Shown here: one piece after another, positions 15,732-22,742 of the stretch | Position numbering within the stretch: the first letter of the stretch is position 1 | How the letters are laid out: each line of letters begins with the position of its first letter | DNA from: Collinsella sp. | Lineage (GTDB): Bacteria > Actinomycetota > Coriobacteriia > Coriobacteriales > Coriobacteriaceae | Assembly: GCA_019419525.1 (NCBI GenBank) | Contig: DXZU01000026.1 | Coordinates: 1 to 64,000 of the forward strand | Direction: 5' to 3' | Length of the DNA: 64,000 nucleotides | The notes under the pieces: generated by a model | The model's input: only the letters and a program-made list of their open reading frames with translations | What the model was told of the DNA's origin: nothing | Database searches by the model: none | Translations under genes and position numbers: made by a program

Positions 15732-16949
15732 CTAGACCTCCTCGTAGTAGGTGTCGGGGTTCTCGGGGTCGAAGGGCTCGTTGGCCCACATGACCGTCAC
15801 GAGGTCCTCGGTGTCGGACAGGTTGGTTATGGAGTGCGTGTAGCCCGGGATCATCTCCACGGCGCGCATGTCAGACCCAGAAACTATATACTCGTCGACG
15901 GGGAACGGGTTCCCCTCGGCATCCTCCCCTACTTTCCTCAGCTTGATCGACGCGGTGCCGGAGACCACCAGGAACCTCTCCCACTTGCTCATGTGCCAGT
16001 GGTTGCCCTTGGTGATGCCGGGCTTGCTCACGTTGACGGAGACCTGGCCGCGCTCGGGCGTGCGCAGGAACTCGGTGAACGAGCCTCGGTCGTCGGTGTT
16101 GGGCTTCAGGCTATAGGCGAAGTGCCCCGGCTCGTAGTAGGACAGGAACGTGCTCCACAGCTTCTTGGAGAAGGAGCCCTCCGTCAGGTCGGGCACCGAG
16201 AGAGTCTCGCGGCTGTCGCGGAAGCAGTCGAGAAGGTAGACGATCTCGCCTAGCGACTTGACGTCAGTTTCCGGAACGTAGCAGAACTCGTCGCCCTCTA
16301 CCCTCTCGAGTCCCTCGTAGCCGCAGCGGTGCTCCCCGCCGAGCAGCGCGCCCAGCATCTCGCCGACCAGGTCGTCGATGTAGAGGAGCTCCAGCTCCAC
16401 CGTGGGGTCGTTCACGGTGTAGGGGCGGCCGTTGGCGATGGCGTCGCAGAAGGTCGCCACGGCGGAATTGTAGCGCGGGCGGCACCACTTGCCGTAGAGG
16501 TTGGGGAAGCGGTAGATGAGCACGGGGGCGCCGGTGCGCTCCGAGTACTCGCGGAACAGCCCCTCCCCCGCCAGCTTCGACTCGCCGTAGACCGAGCCCT
16601 CGAAGCGGCCCGACAGGCTCGCCTGCGCGGAGCTGGAGAGCATCACGGGGCAACTGTTGCCGTGGCGCTCCAAGGTGTCCAGCAGCGTCGAGGCGAACCC
16701 GAAGTTGCCCTCCATGAACTCGGACTGGTCCTCGGGGCGGTTGACGCCGGCCAGGTTGAAGACGAAGTCGGCGCGGGAGCAGTAGTCCTCCAGCTCCCCG
16801 GGAGTCGAGTCGATGTCGTAATCCATGACCTCGAGGGGAAGGAGTTGCTGGTATTTGGCGCGGCGGTCCTTGCCGTCGCGGACGTTCTTCAGCGCGCAGC
16901 AGAGGTTCCTGCCCACGAAGCCCCTCGCGCCGGTGACGAGGACGCGCAC
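15732..16949 (-). CDS. fnlB: CapF/FnlB-type reductase-epimerase of UDP-L-FucNAc synthesis
   Basis: The 405-residue protein has two domains. Residues 1 to about 270 form a short-chain dehydrogenase/epimerase, with MRVLVTGARGFVGRNL at the NAD(P) site and VYGESKLAGEGLF carrying the Tyr-x3-Lys pair. Residues from about 280 form a cupin (SFTEFLRTPERGQVSVNVSK, GITKGNHWHMSKWERFLVV) whose His residues fit the Zn site of CapF. The family epimerises and reduces the 4-keto intermediate from CapE to UDP-N-acetyl-6-deoxy-L-talosamine. GTG at 16949 starts one base after the capE stop, so the pair is cotranslated. Confidence 0.9.
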   Translation of the reverse strand: MRVLVTGARGFVGRNLCCALKNVRDGKDRRAKYQQLLPLEVMDYDIDSTPGELEDYCSRADFVFNLAGVNRPEDQSEFMEGNFGFASTLLDTLERHGNSCPVMLSSSAQASLSGRFEGSVYGESKLAGEGLFREYSERTGAPVLIYRFPNLYGKWCRPRYNSAVATFCDAIANGRPYTVNDPTVELELLYIDDLVGEMLGALLGGEHRCGYEGLERVEGDEFCYVPETDVKSLGEIVYLLDCFRDSRETLSVPDLTEGSFSKKLWSTFLSYYEPGHFAYSLKPNTDDRGSFTEFLRTPERGQVSVNVSKPGITKGNHWHMSKWERFLVVSGTASIKLRKVGEDAEGNPFPVDEYIVSGSDMRAVEMIPGYTHSITNLSDTEDLVTVMWANEPFDPENPDTYYEEV

Positions 16950-16950
16950 C

Positions 16951-18009
16951 CTACTGCACCGCCTCGTGCTCGCGGCCCTCGAGTGCCAGCTGCACGTACT
17001 CGGCGGTCTTGATCTTGGCGATGGTGCCCTCCACGTCGAGCCTCTCGGTGTTGTGGGAGGTGTAGGACTCGTCTGCCTGGGTCTCCACCTCGCCGTCCAC
17101 GACGAACTTGTCGTAGTTCAGGTCGCGCGAGTCGCAGGCCACGCGGTAGTAGCCGCCCATGTCCTCGGCGCGCAGGCGCTCCTCGCGGGTCATGAGGGTC
17201 TCGAAGAGCTTCTCGCCGTGGCGGGTGCCGATCACCTGGGTGCCCACCCGGCCGAAGACCTCCTGCACGGCCTCGGCGAGGTCGCCGATGGTGGAGGCCG
17301 GCGCCTTCTGGATGAACAGGTCGCCGGGGTTGGCGTGCTCGAAGGCGAACTGCACCAGGTCCACGGCCTCGTCCAGGTTCATGAGGAAGCGTGTCATGTT
17401 GGGGTCGGTGACCGTGAGCGGCTCGCCCTTGCGGATGCGGTCGATGAACAGCGGGATGACGCTGCCGCGCGAGCACATGACGTTGCCGTAGCGGGTGCAG
17501 CAGATGGTGGTGCGGCCGGCGCCGTTGCGGGCGTTGGCGTAGATGATGGACTCCATCATGGCCTTGGACTTGCCCATGGCGTTGATGGGGTAGGCCGCCT
17601 TGTCGGTGGACAGGCACACGACGCGGTCGACGCCCTCCTCGATCGCGGCGTGCAGGACGTTGTCCGTGCCGATGACGTTGGTGCGGACGGCCTCCATGGG
17701 GAAGAACTCGCAGGAGGGAACCTGCTTGAGGGCGGCGGCATGGAAGATGTAGTCCACGCCGTGCATGGCGTCGCGCACGCTCTGGGCGTTGCGGACGTCG
17801 CCGATGAAGAAGCGGACCTTGGAGGCGAGCTCGGGCGACTTCTCCTGCAGGCGGTGGCGCATGTCGTCCTGCTTCTTCTCGTCGCGCGAGAAGATGCGGA
17901 TCTCGGCCAGGTCGGTGTTCATGAAGTGCTTGAGCACGGTGTTGCCGAACGAGCCGGTGCCTCCCGTGATCATCAGGGTCTTGTCTTTGAATGCGGTCGT
18001 GGATTTCAT
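16951..18009 (-). CDS. fnlA: CapE/FnlA UDP-GlcNAc 4,6-dehydratase/5-epimerase
   Basis: The 352-residue protein begins with a Rossmann motif TLMITGGTGSFGNTVLKHF and has VDYIFHAAALKQVPSCEFFP. Its active-site region reads LSTDKAAYPINAMGKSK, where the usual SDR Tyr-x3-Lys is Met-x3-Lys, as in the FlaA1/CapE subgroup. It converts UDP-GlcNAc to the 4-keto-6-deoxy-L-arabino sugar, the first step to UDP-L-FucNAc. GC content is higher than in the flippase and polymerase genes. It follows the WecG-type gene with no gap (stop TAG 18010-18012 versus start 18009). Confidence 0.9.
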   Translation of the reverse strand: MKSTTAFKDKTLMITGGTGSFGNTVLKHFMNTDLAEIRIFSRDEKKQDDMRHRLQEKSPELASKVRFFIGDVRNAQSVRDAMHGVDYIFHAAALKQVPSCEFFPMEAVRTNVIGTDNVLHAAIEEGVDRVVCLSTDKAAYPINAMGKSKAMMESIIYANARNGAGRTTICCTRYGNVMCSRGSVIPLFIDRIRKGEPLTVTDPNMTRFLMNLDEAVDLVQFAFEHANPGDLFIQKAPASTIGDLAEAVQEVFGRVGTQVIGTRHGEKLFETLMTREERLRAEDMGGYYRVACDSRDLNYDKFVVDGEVETQADESYTSHNTERLDVEGTIAKIKTAEYVQLALEGREHEAVQ

Positions 18010-18786
18010 CTACTTGCCTTCCTTGCGTTTTGCGCCAGTGAACTGGTAAAAGAGAAACTTAGTGTTAGTAATGAGGTATCGCTTGAAAAGCCGTTTCGGC
18101 TCTTGGATAAGTCTGTATAGCCATTCGAGGCTCAAGTCCTGCATCCAGATCGGTGCCTCCGGCACCACTCCGGCGAGGACATTGAAGGCTCCCCCGACAC
18201 CGATCATTATTGGCTGGGGGCCACCTTTAAGCTCATGCATGAGGACTTCCTGGCGAGGCGCACCCAGCGCAATCCATGCGAAGTCTGCACCCGAATCAGC
18301 GATACGTCGCGAAAGGTCTCGCTTCTCGCTGTCGGAGAGCGGTCGGAAAACCGAAGGCTCCATGCCAGCTATTTCTAGGCCCGGATATTCCTTTTGAAGT
18401 GAATTCTTGAGAGCGTCGAGATTCTTCTGCTCGTTACCGTAGAAGTAATGGCTCCATCCCTGCTGCAAGGAAATGCTGAAAATCTCTCGCATTAGATCGG
18501 GTCCAGTTACACGCCCCATTGACTCTATTGTTTTACGTCCAACAACAGATAAAGGCTTGCCGTCGGGAACGGACATGAGGGAGTCCGCTTGGCAGGCCCA
18601 ATAGGAAGGGTCGTCATGAGCCATAACCGACGTGTGAGCATTGGATACGCAAATATACTCGCCATGTAGCTCATCTATATGGCGAGTGAGAAACTCGACG
18701 CACTCAGACATATTGGTTCCCGTGATCGGAACATCGATTACGGGAACACGCTTGAGCTCAACGAATTTTGAATAGTCCCGGAGCAT
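18010..18786 (-). CDS. WecG/TagA/CpsF-family glycosyltransferase
   Basis: The 258-residue protein shows YICVSNAHTSVMAHDDPSYW, the family core DSLMSVPDGKPLSVVGR, FYGNEQKNLDALKN and FAWIALGAPRQEVLMHELKG. GT26 enzymes of this type transfer ManNAc(A) or a related sugar onto a lipid-linked acceptor, as the second step of repeat-unit assembly. ATG 18786 is preferred: it overlaps the upstream stop as TAATG and has AAGGG about 10 bases before it; a GTG at 18792 is in the same frame. In this locus it probably adds the second sugar after the initiating transferase encoded just upstream. Confidence 0.86.
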   Translation of the reverse strand: MLRDYSKFVELKRVPVIDVPITGTNMSECVEFLTRHIDELHGEYICVSNAHTSVMAHDDPSYWACQADSLMSVPDGKPLSVVGRKTIESMGRVTGPDLMREIFSISLQQGWSHYFYGNEQKNLDALKNSLQKEYPGLEIAGMEPSVFRPLSDSEKRDLSRRIADSGADFAWIALGAPRQEVLMHELKGGPQPIMIGVGGAFNVLAGVVPEAPIWMQDLSLEWLYRLIQEPKRLFKRYLITNTKFLFYQFTGAKRKEGK

Positions 18787-19535
18787 TAGCACGCACCCTT
18801 ACCGGTGATGACCTCGATCACCGTGAGAGCGACGATCTTGAGGTCCGTAACGGGACCGCGCTTGGCGATGTACTCCAGGTCGCGCTGAACCATCCCATCG
18901 AAACCCGTTGAGTTGCGCTCCGTCACCTGCCACCAGCCGGTGATCCCAGGCTTAACGGCCAGGCGCTGCAGGTCGTACTCGGTATACTCCGCGACCTCGT
19001 TGGGCAGCGGCGGGCGCGGGCCGACGACGGACATCTGGCCCATGAACACGTTCAGGAACTGCGGGAACTCGTCGATGGAGTGCTTGCGGATGATCTTTCC
19101 AATCTTGGTGACGCGGGGGTCCTCCCTCATCTTGAACATGGCGCCGGCGATCTCGTTCTGCTCCCTGAGCTCGGCGAGGCGCTCGTCGGCGTCCTTGTAC
19201 ATGGAGCGGAACTTCCACATGCGGAAGGTGGACAGGCTGCCGTCGCGGTGGGTCTGGCCCACGCGGATCTGGCTGTAGAACGGGTTGCCCTCGCTCTCCA
19301 GGCGGATAGCGGCGGCGAGCACCAGGCTCGGCACGGCGATGACGGCCAGCACGCAGCCGCTGAACACGATGTCGAAGGCGCGCTTGACGGTGCGGTAGAC
19401 CAGGCGCGTGCGGTCCCAGTCCTTGACGGCTTGCATGGCCTTGTAGCGCATGCTCGCGCCGTCGCCGCTCATTGCCTGGGCAACAAGCGCGGCCCCCGCC
19501 GGCGCTCCTGTAGAATATTCAGTTTTATCTGACAC
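18786..19535 (-). CDS. Initiating polyprenyl-phosphate sugar-phosphate transferase (bacterial sugar transferase)
   Basis: About 249 residues: one membrane helix (IVFSGCVLAVIAVPSLVLAA), then the catalytic domain with NPFYSQIRVGQTHRDG, FRMWKFRSMYKDADERL, the Asp-Glu-Phe motif IRKHSIDEFPQFLNV and MSVVGPRPPLPNEV, ending VKPGITGWWQV. This is the C-terminal core of WbaP/WecP-type phosphoglycosyl transferases, which attach the first sugar phosphate to undecaprenyl phosphate. GTG 19535 was chosen because AAGGA lies just before it; a TTG at 19547 is in frame. It is the first enzyme gene of the operon after the antiterminator. Confidence 0.9.
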   Translation of the reverse strand: MSDKTEYSTGAPAGAALVAQAMSGDGASMRYKAMQAVKDWDRTRLVYRTVKRAFDIVFSGCVLAVIAVPSLVLAAAIRLESEGNPFYSQIRVGQTHRDGSLSTFRMWKFRSMYKDADERLAELREQNEIAGAMFKMREDPRVTKIGKIIRKHSIDEFPQFLNVFMGQMSVVGPRPPLPNEVAEYTEYDLQRLAVKPGITGWWQVTERNSTGFDGMVQRDLEYIAKRGPVTDLKIVALTVIEVITGKGAC

Positions 19536-19602
19536 TATTTCCTTCAAACCTACGTCCCCATCCCCGGGGATCCTCCCTGTCCCGTTAAACAGTCGCCCGT
19601 AA

Positions 19603-20148
19603 TTAGGCGATCGCTTTTTTAAGGTTTCGCATTACGCGCTGCTCGGCTGAAAGCACCGCGAGGCCAACGCGAGTGGTTACGCGCCGGCCGCAAAGGTCGA
19701 GCTCCAAATAAGCAGTGCTCTTGCGTCTGTTAATGTTTTTGATAAGGCCCTCGTGGCCCAGCAGCGGACCTGCCGTCACTACGACCTGGTCGCCGTCTTT
19801 TAGGGCCTCGCTCATGGGCACTACGCGGTCTCCCCTATGCGTAAAACTGCCGATGAGCTGGACCTCTTCTTTTGCCAACGGCACAAACTGACCGTCCTGG
19901 GATAGCACCCGGGCAAAGTCGTCCATGCACAGCAGATACTGTTGCACGGTGCGGGGATCTGCCGTATCGCAGATGAGATAACCGGGAAAGAGCGGCTTGG
20001 TCGTGTTGACCCATTCGCCGTGAACTTTAATCTCGGTTTGAAATTGGGGATAAAAGAGCTCCTGCATGGCACCTGTCGGTAGCACGTGCTCAATGCGCTC
20101 GCGCATTATGTCTTCGCGACCGTTAATGACCTGGATCACATACCACAC
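19603..20148 (-). CDS. loaP: NusG paralogue (LoaP-like) transcription antiterminator
   Basis: The 181-residue protein opens WYVIQVINGREDIMRERI and contains the NusG N-terminal (NGN) core FPGYLICDTADPRTVQQYL followed by a C-terminal KOW domain (DGDQVVVTAGPLLGHEGLI, NRRKSTAYLELDL). It is shorter and more divergent than housekeeping NusG and lies first in a long polysaccharide operon, which is where LoaP/UpxY-type specialised NusG proteins act. They bind RNA polymerase and a leader hairpin to suppress termination. GTG 20148 is chosen because AAGGGG is 9 bases upstream and the protein then starts with the usual WYV. A large hairpin precedes the gene. Confidence 0.87.
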   Translation of the reverse strand: MWYVIQVINGREDIMRERIEHVLPTGAMQELFYPQFQTEIKVHGEWVNTTKPLFPGYLICDTADPRTVQQYLLCMDDFARVLSQDGQFVPLAKEEVQLIGSFTHRGDRVVPMSEALKDGDQVVVTAGPLLGHEGLIKNINRRKSTAYLELDLCGRRVTTRVGLAVLSAEQRVMRNLKKAIA

Positions 20149-20177
20149 GAGCACCACCCCCTTGCTGTCTTACGTGT

Positions 20178-20251
20178 GGCTCACGGGGTTTGGGTATGGC
20201 TTCGCCAGGGCGCTTAGTGCGCGAAGGCGCTCCATATTCAAACCCTGAGCC
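20178..20251 (-). promoter_or_regulatory. Large leader hairpin upstream of loaP, candidate antiterminator recognition element
   Basis: Read on the minus strand, GGCTCA pairs with TGAGCC, GGGTTTG with CAAACCC, TATGG with CCATA and CTTCGC with GCGAAG, giving a 74-nucleotide interrupted stem only about 30 bases before the loaP start. LoaP-type proteins are known to recognise RNA hairpins in their operon leaders. The match to a specific LoaP-binding consensus is not tested. Confidence 0.6.
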
Positions 20252-20348
20252 CAGTTAGACAAGCACGTGGCTCTGCCCCACCGTGAACGGTATGTACAAA
20301 TGCAGTTGCTAGAGACGCGGACGTGTATCGGAAAAAGACCGCATCCCC

Positions 20349-20406
20349 AGCTGGCTGCGTGCGAGCCAGTCAAGCGGGAACAAAACTAGACCGCACGCAA
20401 ACAGCT
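20349..20406 (-). promoter_or_regulatory. Second leader hairpin of the capsule operon
   Basis: AGCTG...TGCGTGCG (20349-20363) pairs with CGCACGCA..CAGCT (20392-20406) around a 28-base loop. It lies 100 bases upstream of the first hairpin. The region 20410-20880 has no gene; it is AT-rich near 20440-20500 and probably holds the operon promoter, but I could not assign convincing -35 and -10 boxes. Confidence 0.45.
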
Positions 20407-20883
20407 GAAGACTGCTACGTTTTCGCAAGCGAACTTCTAGAATTTGCATCTCATAAATAAATCAACGCAAATTAAAAGAGCCGCATAACTTCTTTATTGG
20501 AGCTCGTGGTGTTTCTGGCACCGCCGTTACGACCGGATGCTGATCGACCCTGCGCTTTGTGGCTTGCTGAAGCCGCGAGCACAGTTGAACTCATGTACCG
20601 TTAGGTATCCTAGCACAAGCTGATAGCGAAACTGATTTGGGCAGTACTGGACAACATTTCGTTCATTTAGTGTGTTCAAGGGGGCTGTTTGGAGATGTTG
20701 TTCACATTGATGCAGATTATTGAGCTACTGACGGTGATTAGGGGTGTTCCTGAAGCCCAAATGAAGCAGCGAGCTGCGCCGATGATCGCGTTCGTCTAAC
20801 AAACTATGTACAGACATGGGAAATAAATTGTGCAACTTTTTGTTGGCGTGGTTGGTGTTTGTGGCGCGTGGTGTTTTGGTATG

Positions 20884-20914
20884 AAAAAAGGCCTTCGGGA
20901 TTCCGAAGGCCTTT
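20884..20914 (-). terminator. Terminator after tRNA-Ala
   Basis: AAAAAAGGCCTTCGG and CCGAAGGCCTTT form an 11-12-bp stem. On the minus strand it follows the tRNA by about 10 bases and is followed by a T-run, as expected for a rho-independent terminator. Confidence 0.8.
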
Positions 20915-20924
20915 GCATTCACGA

Positions 20925-21000
20925 TGGTGGAGACGAGGGGAATCGAACCCCTGACCTCTTGACTGCCAGTCAAGCGCTCTCCCAGCTGAGCTACGCCCCC
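20925..21000 (-). tRNA. tRNA-Ala (anticodon GGC)
   Basis: The minus strand folds as a full cloverleaf: acceptor GGGGGCG with CGTCTCC, D-arm GCTC..GAGC, anticodon stem CTTGA/TCAAG around the loop CTGGCAG, and T-arm AGGGG-TTCGATT-CCCCT. The anticodon is GGC, reading GCC/GCU, and the alanine identity pair G3:U70 is present. The 3' CCA is encoded (20925-20927). Confidence 0.97.
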
Positions 21001-21070
21001 GTGACGTGGAGATACTATAGGGGAAGATGGCGCGGCGTGCAAGGGCTTTTTTGGGTCAGATTCTAAATGC

Positions 21071-21712
21071 CTATTGATATAGGTAAGCGATGGCGGTGCC
21101 GGTGTGGACTTGGATCGTGGCTGTTGACCTGACCACATTGCTGATGCCCGTGTCCGCCAACAGGCCCAGGGGGCTGTGGTCTAGCTCCCACTCTAGGCCG
21201 TGTTCGCTTACCACCGTCCCAGGGGCTATAGCAATGATAGAGAACGTCTTGTCCACGGCGCCTTCGATGGTCCAGGATTCGCCTCCGCGCAGGATGCGGG
21301 CCGTGGTTTCGTCCTCGGCGATCCAGACGGGGGCGTCCACATAGCCTGCCAGTAGCCCTAACACAGACAAGGCCATATCCGGACGGCCGCCGTTGGCGCA
21401 GGTCGCAACCACTTCGGCACCCGGCCAGCGACGGCGGACGGAATCGAGCGCCAGCGCCAGATCGGTATAGTCCTTGTAGGGGTTGTGGCGTTCTACTTCA
21501 AAATCGACAGCAGTATCGACCAGAGCGCGTCCCTCGTCGCTTACGGTGTCGGCATCCCCCACATAAACGTCGCAGCCCAGGCCGGCACCCAGAAGGGCAT
21601 CCAGGCCGCGGTCCACGGCGATAACGTGGTCGCACTCCCCTGCTAGCCTACACAACAGATCCGCGCTCGCCACCACGGGCGAGCCGCAGACCAATAATAC
21701 CTTGCAACCCAC
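21071..21712 (-). CDS. thiN: Thiamine pyrophosphokinase
   Basis: The 213-residue protein, starting at GTG 21712, has VIAVDRGLDALLGAGLGCDV, the GDADTVSDEG motif and HNPYKDYTDLALALD (D-x-T-D), all typical of thiamine pyrophosphokinase, and a C-terminal beta domain with SIIAIAPGTVVSEHGLEWEL. It makes thiamine diphosphate from thiamine and ATP. It follows the HAD phosphatase gene by 9 bases and is likely cotranscribed with it. Confidence 0.9.
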   Translation of the reverse strand: MGCKVLLVCGSPVVASADLLCRLAGECDHVIAVDRGLDALLGAGLGCDVYVGDADTVSDEGRALVDTAVDFEVERHNPYKDYTDLALALDSVRRRWPGAEVVATCANGGRPDMALSVLGLLAGYVDAPVWIAEDETTARILRGGESWTIEGAVDKTFSIIAIAPGTVVSEHGLEWELDHSPLGLLADTGISNVVRSTATIQVHTGTAIAYLYQ

Positions 21713-21721
21713 AGCCCTCGC

Positions 21722-22411
21722 CTATCCCTCAAACGAAAGGACGCGGGCCAAATCCAGGTCCTCATAGCTGTCGATAAAGATATCGCAGTTGTCGCGCACA
21801 TCGTCGCGCTTCATGCGGCCATGCGGGTCATAGATGCCTACGCGCTCAAAGCCAGCGACCCCAGAGCTCTTAAGGCCAAAGACGGCGTCCTCAAACACCC
21901 AAGCGCGCTCAAACTTGTGCCCATGGCGCTCCTCCAGGCGGCGCAGCGCCAGCTCGTATACGTCGGGGAACTGCTTAGAGCGACCTGCCTCGCCCGTGGT
22001 GGTCACAAACTCCATGTAGGCATCGAGCCCGGCACCAGCGAGCGCGGACTGCACCAACTCAGCCGGCGTGGACGTAGCCACACACATGGCAATGCCCGCC
22101 GCCTTCGCCTGCTCCAAAAATGTCAGGAGCCCGTCGCGCGGCGGCACCTTGGAGTAGCCATCGATCAGGATGTCGCTCAACTCACGGTAGAGCTCCTCGC
22201 CATTCGTGCCAATGCCCCATGTGTCGTGGTAGGCCTGGCACTCGTCCTCCAGCGACAGGTGCTCAAATTGGGCAAAGTCATCCACGGTCACGTCAATCCC
22301 GTGGCGGTGCAATAACTCGGGCTGGGCATAGGCCCAAACGGGGGTGCTATTAACCAGCGTGCCATCGCAATCGAAAATAAAAGCGACCTTGGGAGTGGCG
22401 GTATGGGGCAT
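21722..22411 (-). CDS. HAD-superfamily sugar phosphatase / beta-phosphoglucomutase-like protein
   Basis: The 229-residue protein from ATG 22411 (AAAGG upstream; the frame is open to 22432) has motif I FIFDCDGTLVNSTPVWAYA, cap-domain helices, motif II VATSTPAELVQS, and motifs III/IV SKQFPDVYELALRRL and AWVFEDAVFGLKSS. The first motif DxDGT fits either a phosphatase or a phosphoglucomutase, so the substrate is open. It is divergent from glgB and shares the control region with LacI-like half-sites. Confidence 0.82.
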   Translation of the reverse strand: MPHTATPKVAFIFDCDGTLVNSTPVWAYAQPELLHRHGIDVTVDDFAQFEHLSLEDECQAYHDTWGIGTNGEELYRELSDILIDGYSKVPPRDGLLTFLEQAKAAGIAMCVATSTPAELVQSALAGAGLDAYMEFVTTTGEAGRSKQFPDVYELALRRLEERHGHKFERAWVFEDAVFGLKSSGVAGFERVGIYDPHGRMKRDDVRDNCDIFIDSYEDLDLARVLSFEG

Positions 22412-22433
22412 AAACGAACCTTTCGATGTCAAA

Positions 22434-22464
22434 TGGTAAACAACCTGCTAAAAACGTTTTACCA
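22434..22464. promoter_or_regulatory. LacI-type operator-like half-sites, site 1
   Basis: TGGTAAA (22434-22440) and AACGTTTTACCA (22453-22464) are inverted. Read tightly, TGCTAAAAACGTTTTACCA (22446-22464) is close to an 18-base palindrome centred on CG, the style of LacI/GalR operators. It lies between the divergent HAD gene and glgB. Confidence 0.5.
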
Positions 22465-22494
22465 AACGTCAGCCTAACATTTTTGAAACCTAAT

Positions 22495-22520
22495 TGGTAA
22501 AACTGTCAAGAGTTTTACCA
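22495..22520. promoter_or_regulatory. LacI-type operator-like inverted repeat, site 2
   Basis: TGGTAAAAC (22495-22503) and GTTTTACCA (22512-22520) are exact inverse complements 8 bases apart. The same word recurs before the GH13-GH77 gene at 32363. The remaining stretch to 22742 contains no further gene. Confidence 0.5.
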
Positions 22521-22742
22521 CGGCAATTCTGCCAGTGGTCTAAACATGGCGCTTACCGATTAAACGCTCCCGCAAATCCACTTTCGTCCATAAAACTAAC
22601 GCACAGGTGTTATCGTAGTTTCTGCCGAAAGTTCCACCGAGCACGCGAGGTGGAACGAATCACAGAAACATTCGCCGTCCCTTCGATTCGTGCAGCCTTG
22701 GACCTTTCGCATCTAGTCACCAAGGCAACACGCTGCCGCGTC

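Noticed and set aside
16825..18120. Long plus-strand frame opposite fnlA
   Set aside because: Antisense to the unmistakable CapE/FnlA gene; no recognisable domain.
20020..20160. GTG 20157 as the loaP start
   Set aside because: It would sit directly against the AAGGGG ribosome-binding site; GTG 20148 has 9-base spacing and gives the family's usual N-terminus.
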